Assembly: GCF_900107795.1 (NCBI RefSeq)
Contig: NZ_FNRL01000005.1
Span: 187,821 to 251,820, forward strand
Direction of reading: 5' to 3'
DNA from: Chitinophaga terrae (ex Kim and Jung 2007)
GTDB lineage: Bacteria; Bacteroidota; Bacteroidia; Chitinophagales; Chitinophagaceae
DNA length: 64,000 nucleotides
Below the pieces are notes generated by a model. That model saw only the letters and a list, made by a program, of their open reading frames with translations, ran no database searches and was not told where the DNA came from. Shown here in pieces: positions 60,786 through 64,000 of this stretch (positions are counted from its first letter, which is position 1; every line of letters begins with the position of its first letter). The position numbers were made by a program, and so were the translations under genes.

Positions 60786-61781
60786 CTATTCTTCTTCCAG
60801 TTTCAGTTTAGAAAGATCCATACCGAAGTGCAGACCTCTTTCGCCTAAAACCTGTTCAATTTCACTGAGAGATTTTTGACCGAAGTTTCTGAATTTCATC
60901 AGTTCTTCCTGTTCGTATTGAACGAGTTCGCTCAGGGAGTTGATTTTTGCTGCTTTCAGACAGTTGAATGCACGCACGCTCAGATCCAGGTCTTCCAGTG
61001 GTGTTTTCAGTATCTTGCGCAGTTGCAGTGTTTGTTCGTCCACTACATCTTCTTTCTCAGTGTCTTTAGTATCAAAGCTGATGTTTTCATCAGTAATGAT
61101 CATCAGGTGCTGGATCAGGATGCGGGAAGCTTGTTTCACTGCTTCTTCCGGATGGATAGTACCGTCTGTGACAACCTCCATAACGAGTTTCTCATAGTCA
61201 GTTTTCTGTTCCACACGGGTATTTTCTATGCTATACTTTACATTCTTGATAGGAGTAAAGATAGAGTCAATTGCGATGTAGCCAAATACTGCATCTTTGG
61301 GTTTGTTTTCTTCTGCAGGAACATAACCGCGGCCTTTACCGATGGTCAATTCGATATCCATTTTAGCAGAAGGGTCAAGGGTGCAGATCAGCAAATCCGG
61401 GTTCATGATCTGGAAAGAGCTGGTAGCTTTTTCGATCATGTCGGCACGGAATTCAGTTTTACCCTTAATTGAAAGCGTGATTTTTTCGTTGGTCACGTCG
61501 TTTTCAGAGATTCTCTTGAAACGTACTTGTTTCAGGTTCAGGATGATCTCTGTAACGTCTTCGGTTACACCTTTCAGTGTAGCGAATTCGTGATCTGCGC
61601 CTTCAATTTTAATACCCACAATGGCATAGCCCTCCAAAGAAGACAACAGTACGCGACGTAACGCATTACCGACAGTCACACCATAACCTGGTTCTAATGG
61701 ACGGAATTCGAATTGAGCTTCAAAGTCAGTAGACTTCTGCAATACGATCTTATCAGGTTTCTGGAAATTTAAAATTGCCAT
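60786..61781 (-). CDS. rpoA: RNA polymerase alpha subunit
   Basis: Alpha subunit (331 residues), scaffold for core RNA polymerase assembly. N-terminal domain: [20 protein letters not shown] and [17 protein letters not shown], both family signatures. C-terminal DNA-binding domain: [20 protein letters not shown] and [17 protein letters not shown], intact. Between rpsD and rplQ in the alpha operon. Confidence 0.97.
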   Translation of the reverse strand: MAILNFQKPDKIVLQKSTDFEAQFEFRPLEPGYGVTVGNALRRVLLSSLEGYAIVGIKIEGADHEFATLKGVTEDVTEIILNLKQVRFKRISENDVTNEKITLSIKGKTEFRADMIEKATSSFQIMNPDLLICTLDPSAKMDIELTIGKGRGYVPAEENKPKDAVFGYIAIDSIFTPIKNVKYSIENTRVEQKTDYEKLVMEVVTDGTIHPEEAVKQASRILIQHLMIITDENISFDTKDTEKEDVVDEQTLQLRKILKTPLEDLDLSVRAFNCLKAAKINSLSELVQYEQEELMKFRNFGQKSLSEIEQVLGERGLHFGMDLSKLKLEEE

Positions 61782-61849
61782 TGATATGATAGATTTATTT
61801 GTGAATATTAGGCTAGTCCATGACCTTTCCAGGTCATGGACTAATATTA

Positions 61850-62455
61850 TTACTTAGAGTACAATTCTACGATCAGTTGTTCCTTGATGTTTTCAGGAAC
61901 GCTCTCTCTCTCAGGATAAGCAATGAATACACCTTTCATTTCTTTTTCATTCCAATCCAACCAGCTGAATTTAGGATTTTTTCCGCGAATAACGCTGGTT
62001 AAAGCAGAATTGTTTGCAGTCTTGTTTTTCAGACCGATAACATCACCTGGTTTCAGTTGGTAAGATGGTGTATTAACTACGATACCGTTTACAGTGATGT
62101 GTTTGTGAGAAACCAACTGGCGGGCAGCCGGACGGGAAGGAGCGATACCCAGGCGGAAAACAGTGTTATCCAGACGGGCTTCCAGTAATTTGATCAATAC
62201 TTCACCGGCAACACCTTTTCTACGGGTAGCCTCATCGAACAAATTGCGGAACTGACGTTCTAACAGACCGTAAGTGTATTTCGCTTTTTGTTTTTCTCTT
62301 AATTGCAGTGCGTATTCGCCTAATTGTTTGCGTTTACGGTTTGCGCCATGCTGACCCGGAGGGTTGCTGTTTTTTCCTAAATACTTACCATTACCGAGAA
62401 TGGGTTCACCAAAAATTCTGGAAATTTTGGTCTTTGGTCCAGTGTACCTTGCCAT
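61850..62455 (-). CDS. rpsD: 30S ribosomal protein S4
   Basis: Primary 16S rRNA-binding protein that nucleates 30S assembly (201 residues). The start [18 protein letters not shown] is of the type without the four zinc Cys seen in some S4 proteins. [20 protein letters not shown] is the S4 RNA-binding domain. Located between rpsK and rpoA. Confidence 0.96.
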   Translation of the reverse strand: MARYTGPKTKISRIFGEPILGNGKYLGKNSNPPGQHGANRKRKQLGEYALQLREKQKAKYTYGLLERQFRNLFDEATRRKGVAGEVLIKLLEARLDNTVFRLGIAPSRPAARQLVSHKHITVNGIVVNTPSYQLKPGDVIGLKNKTANNSALTSVIRGKNPKFSWLDWNEKEMKGVFIAYPERESVPENIKEQLIVELYSK

Positions 62456-62607
62456 GTTTTAAATATACTTTAGATTTTTTAGTTAATGATGCATGCTCTT
62501 CAAAAAATCTGAAAACCTGATCATGCACCCAGTTGAGAATAAACTACAACGTCCAAATACCAAGCATCGCGAGAAGCCTGGTATTTGGATGTCGTGTATA
62601 TATTTTA

Positions 62608-63009
62608 CTATACTCTTCTTTTCTTAGGAGGACGGCAACCGTTGTGAGGCAGAGGAGTTACATCCTTGATCATATTCACTTCGATACCGGAATTTGCGAT
62701 AGCACGGATAGCGCTTTCACGACCAGCTCCAGGGCCTTTTACAAAAACGTCAGCCCTTTTCAAACCAGAGTCCATAGCTACTTTAGCAGCATCCTGAGCA
62801 GCTAACTGAGCTGCATACGGAGTATTCTTTTTAGAACCTCTGAAGCCCATTTTACCAGCAGAAGACCAGGAAATAACCTGACCGTGTTTGTTGGTGATGC
62901 TTACGATGATGTTGTTAAAGCTAGCAGAGATATGTACATCTCCGTAGATATCTACTTTTACTACTCTTTTCTTACTAGGAGCAGCTTTTGTATTATTTGC
63001 TTTTGCCAT
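62608..63009 (-). CDS. rpsK: 30S ribosomal protein S11
   Basis: Small-subunit platform protein (133 residues). Signatures [39 protein letters not shown] and the C-terminal [18 protein letters not shown] are intact. In the alpha operon between rpsM and rpsD. Confidence 0.97.
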   Translation of the reverse strand: MAKANNTKAAPSKKRVVKVDIYGDVHISASFNNIIVSITNKHGQVISWSSAGKMGFRGSKKNTPYAAQLAAQDAAKVAMDSGLKRADVFVKGPGAGRESAIRAIANSGIEVNMIKDVTPLPHNGCRPPKKRRV

Positions 63010-63114
63010 AATGATTTAAATTCCAAATATGAAATTCCACATCCCAAATTCCTGACTCACTGTCATTGAAACCCCGCTGATTCGGACTGGGATTTCAATC
63101 TGGGATTTTATTTA

Positions 63115-63495
63115 TTATTTCTTAGTTGCTTTTTTCTTACCTGCTACTGTCTTACGTTTACCCTTACGAGTACGGCTGTTAGTACGAGTGCGCTGGCCTC
63201 TCACCGGTAAGCCTTTCCTATGACGCAGACCACGGTAGCAAGCGATATCCAGCAAGCGCTTGATATTCATTTGTACTTCAGAACGCAGTTGACCCTCTAC
63301 CTTAAACTCGCCGTTGATAATGTTACGGATGGCAGCTTGTTCATCGTCATTCCAATCCTTCACTTTTTTATTTACATCAATTTCCGCCTTGTTCAGGATA
63401 TATTGGGCGGTAGAACGGCCTATACCGAAAATATAGGTGAGGCCAATTTCTCCTCTTTTATTTTTAGGAAGATCTATACCGGCTATACGTGCCAT
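63115..63495 (-). CDS. rpsM: 30S ribosomal protein S13
   Basis: Head protein of the 30S subunit that contacts the P-site tRNA and 50S (126 residues). Start [19 protein letters not shown] and the helix-turn [17 protein letters not shown], plus [18 protein letters not shown] with the basic C-terminal tail, are typical. Confidence 0.97.
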   Translation of the reverse strand: MARIAGIDLPKNKRGEIGLTYIFGIGRSTAQYILNKAEIDVNKKVKDWNDDEQAAIRNIINGEFKVEGQLRSEVQMNIKRLLDIACYRGLRHRKGLPVRGQRTRTNSRTRKGKRKTVAGKKKATKK

Positions 63496-63554
63496 ATTTC
63501 TATTTTAGATTTTATATGATTCTGATTAAAAAATCAAATTCCGTCAAGTAATGA

Positions 63555-63671
63555 TTATCCCTGACGTTGTTTGAAGCGAGGGTTCTTTTTGTTGATCACC
63601 AACAGAACACCTTTTCTACGAACTATTTTACAATCCGCACTTCTTTTTTTGATTGCAGCTCTTACCTTCAT
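63555..63671 (-). CDS. rpmJ: 50S ribosomal protein L36
   Basis: Smallest large-subunit protein (38 residues): begins [20 protein letters not shown] and ends [12 protein letters not shown]. Recognised from the family start MKVRA and end FKQRQG. Of the usual CCCH zinc ligands only one Cys (in SADC) remains, so this is the zinc-free form. It lies between infA and rpsM, as is usual. Confidence 0.94.
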   Translation of the reverse strand: MKVRAAIKKRSADCKIVRRKGVLLVINKKNPRFKQRQG

Positions 63672-63743
63672 GATTATTACTTTATAAAAGGTTATGATAT
63701 TTTTTTAATTATTTTCCCAGCCCCGCTACTTCTTTTCCAATCC

Positions 63744-63962
63744 TTATTTGTACCTGAAAATAATACGGCCTCTAGACAGGTCGTATGGGCTCATCTCTAC
63801 GCCCACCTTATCTCCTGGCAGAATGCGTATGTAGTGCATTCTCATTTTACCAGAAATGGTGGCCAGGATCTCATGCCCGTTTTCCAGTTTTACACGGAAC
63901 ATAGCGTTCGATAAGGCTTCTAAAATAATTCCATCCTGTTTAATGAGTGCCTGTTTTGCCAT
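63744..63962 (-). CDS. infA: Translation initiation factor IF-1
   Basis: Small OB-fold initiation factor (72 residues) that binds the ribosomal A site. [20 protein letters not shown] is the family start and [20 protein letters not shown] the conserved RNA-binding segment. First gene of the run infA-rpmJ-rpsM-rpsK-rpsD-rpoA-rplQ seen here; secY or map would be expected upstream, beyond the window edge. Confidence 0.96.
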   Translation of the reverse strand: MAKQALIKQDGIILEALSNAMFRVKLENGHEILATISGKMRMHYIRILPGDKVGVEMSPYDLSRGRIIFRYK

Positions 63963-64000
63963 AAAAATTTTTAGGACTGCAAAGATAGCATTTATCTTTT

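Overview
The window looks like a chromosomal segment from a member of the Bacteroidota, most likely a Chitinophagaceae/Chitinophaga-type soil bacterium. The evidence is the set of families present: type III glutamine synthetase, a PafA-type phosphatase, the type IX secretion (T9SS) Plug protein, a TamL-type Omp85 lipoprotein, a phosphosulfolactate synthase together with a capnine-type acyltransferase, a fused E1 alpha/beta 2-oxoacid dehydrogenase, and repeated TAnnTTTG promoter boxes. The assignment is inference from gene content; no rRNA is present. No prophage, transposase, CRISPR array or tRNA was seen.

Layout. 1-4020: trpS (cut by the window edge), gatC, a LolD-like ATPase, a cobalamin adenosyltransferase, ribE and a secreted protein of unknown function. 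4017-10179: a six-gene membrane cluster (DUF58, MoxR ATPase, DUF4350, DUF4129, SpoIIM-like, with a divergent RDD gene), the best candidate in the window for a conserved but poorly understood system. 10294-10388: the SRP RNA, with a clear -33/-7 promoter. 10520-22910: fructose-6-phosphate aldolase/transaldolase, NDH-2, T9SS Plug, a LolC/E-like permease, two secreted unknowns, an rRNA/tRNA 2'-O-methyltransferase, TamL and TruB. 23036-33504: a methyltransferase, aroE, phosphosulfolactate synthase, a TPR protein, an enoyl-CoA hydratase, PafA phosphatase, a cysteate/serine acyltransferase (alpha-oxoamine synthase) and a glycerophosphodiesterase. 34072-43394: purL, glnN, accC-accB-efp, a thioredoxin-like protein and mdh. 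43566-56999: MarR regulator, four transport or membrane proteins (MFS, DedA, DAACS, APC), a YebC-type factor, an orphan response regulator, a 2-hydroxyacid dehydrogenase, fused E1, a DUF1573 protein and an aminotransferase. 57995-63962: carA, a zinc-ribbon membrane protein and the alpha ribosomal operon (infA-rpmJ-rpsM-rpsK-rpsD-rpoA-rplQ).

How the genes relate. Several are parts of cell-envelope biology typical of the phylum: Plug (T9SS), TamL (outer-membrane assembly), Lol-type transport, and sulfonolipid formation (phosphosulfolactate synthase could supply cysteate precursors, and the acyltransferase could condense cysteate with acyl-CoA/ACP). PafA and the glycerophosphodiesterase flank the acyltransferase and both release phosphate or glycerol phosphate from organic compounds.

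Non-coding structure is the other strong theme. Four of the five convergent gene junctions longer than 200 bp are filled with related CACGCA(A/G)AG-type repeats, including a perfect 61-bp inverted repeat (12750-12974) and an element with two competing right arms (23833-24104). A gene-free kilobase (57000-57994) contains two copies of a short element (conserved 19-nt block plus a hairpin whose stem sequence differs but whose pairing is kept) that look like a duplicated small RNA. A 48-codon ORF with its own terminator lies between the glycerophosphodiesterase and purL genes.
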